A DNA stretch of 64,000 bases, taken from positions 434,001-498,000 of the forward strand of contig OZ025654.1 in NCBI GenBank assembly GCA_964019335.1. The letters are read 5' to 3'. Below are positions 62,985 to 64,000 of this stretch, piece after piece (the first letter of the stretch is position 1; each line of letters begins with the position of its first letter). The position numbers were made by a program, and so were the translations under genes. The notes beneath the pieces are model-generated. The model saw only the letters and a list, made by a program, of their open reading frames with translations. It searched no databases and had not been told where the DNA came from. This DNA comes from Diplonema japonicum. Lineage: Eukaryota; Euglenozoa; Diplonemea; Diplonemida; Diplonemidae.

Positions 62985-64000
62985 CTTTCCCTCCCACTAT
63001 TAGAAAGGCACAAATCAACGCGGAGTACAAAGTAAAAAAAAAAGAAAAAGACAAAGGTAGGGGAACACACATCTTTTGCGGCAGGGGTGCGCAACAACGA
63101 CTACTTTGCCCATCCACCGTCCTTTGCCCCCTATGTTAGAGAGGACCGGGCAGGGCACCGCACAACACCGCAGAACAGAAAGCTACACAACACGGAGTCC
63201 TATGTGACTGAGTTCAAAACAAAAGAATTTCAAGTGACGCGGGACCGCAACGACCCACCAAAGCTAGAGACAAGAGAGAGGGAAGGGGTGGTTCTTTTAA
63301 AGGATATGAGGGGGGAGGGGAAATCTGCAAAAACTGAAAGTGCGGTGTAGACCTGTATATGAGATTCAGTATAGTTCAAAAGTTTTAGTAAACGCATAAT
63401 CTGCACAGAAATCTTTCGAAAAATTGCAAAAACCATGAATTGTTTCAGCAGAAAAGGTGCCTCGAGAATACTTCGGAGAGACATAAAAAATTCGATAAGA
63501 CTTTAGTGCAGAAAAGGTGCTCACTGTTGGTAGAGAAAAAGAAAGAAAAATAATTCTTTATGACTATATGTCTTGTTGTTCGCACGAGCAAAAAGAATAG
63601 TTTTTAACAAGCTGCGAAAGTTTTTCAAGTTGCATATAGTTATAAAATCATTCCTTTTGAAAGATAAATAGTTGTAACAAACAAAAAAAGAGAGAAGGGG
63701 GAAAAGAGTATGCTTCTTTTTCTCCCAACTTCTTCGCTTATGTATTCACCTTGTATGCTTCACGGTGTCTGCGCCCTTTGTTTTCTTCGTTTACGCGCTT
63801 GCAGTGAAGCGTGAAAAAGAAAACTAGTTTGGTGCTTCATTTGTTTGTGCTCACGAGCGGGACTTTACATAATAAAATAGCTCGTTGCGCTCGTCTCGAC
63901 AATAATATTGTTAAAACAAAAAACATATGAGTTAAAGGAAGTCTTTGTGAGACGCCCCCTTGTTCTAAAAAAGAAAACAAAAAATGAGGGTACGTATAAA
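62985..64000. repeat. Repeat block: R1 copy C, block shared with 19.2-20.05 kb, R2 and R3 copies
   Basis: R1 copy C (63078-63201) runs straight into GACTGAGTTCAAAAC, without the 162-residue gene that follows R1 in the other two copies. About 63290-63850 parallels 19590-20050. An R2 copy is at 63824-63917 (ending AATAATATTGTTAAAAC) and an R3 hairpin at 63934-63966 (GTCT loop AGAC, tail TTGTTCT). No gene seen. Confidence 0.85.

Overview
The window looks like nuclear DNA of a unicellular eukaryote. Every host-like gene (17, one of them partial) is one uninterrupted reading frame on the minus strand over 64 kb. The spacers are rich in homopurine and homopyrimidine runs, and TAA-, TAG- and TGA-type ends all occur, so the standard code is in use. 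Intron-poor genes on one strand, pyrimidine tracts upstream of starts, and a TUTase-like protein with an N-terminal zinc finger suggest a euglenozoan flagellate (kinetoplastid or diplonemid type). That assignment is an inference; no rRNA, spliced-leader RNA or mitochondrial marker was recognised.

Layout. 1-17 kb: a partial amino-acid transporter, a coiled-coil protein, a divergent trifunctional-enzyme alpha homologue, a membrane protein with a degenerate nucleotide-cyclase domain, a three-module DOMON/copper-monooxygenase type I membrane protein, and a fatty-acid-amide-hydrolase-like amidase. 17-26 kb: cysteine-rich surface or secreted proteins, including a CAP domain plus about 22 tandem EGF-like repeats (frameshifted near its 3' end), and two apparently identical copies of a 162-residue Cys-rich gene set in dispersed repeats. 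26-30 kb: small membrane proteins and a shrunken duplicate of the 36-51 kb region. 30-36 kb: a mobile-element island with a 5'-truncated non-LTR retroelement, a small foldback element, hairpin repeats, and a decayed piggyBac element with intact ends and TTAA target duplications. 36-53 kb: a 4106-residue fusion (RNF213-like AAA+ core, 29-glutamine tract, sacsin-type HSP90-like ATPase fold, BMT5-like methyltransferase) next to a 1411-residue TUTase-like protein with lost catalytic aspartates and an Arg-Asp tail. 53-64 kb: a coiled-coil protein, two terminal-inverted-repeat elements, a 3CxxC zinc-finger protein, a HutD-family protein, and more dispersed repeats.

Main points. (1) The RNF213/sacsin/BMT5 fusion beside a pseudo-TUTase is the best candidate for an undescribed system; remnants of both genes sit in the same order in a deletion derivative at 28.5-29.3 kb. 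(2) Several enzymes here keep their fold but lack catalytic or metal-binding residues. (3) Two repeat families can be read well: a hairpin family with compensatory base changes, and a roughly 100-bp family into which the piggyBac element inserted. Family calls were made by eye from motifs; no database search was run.
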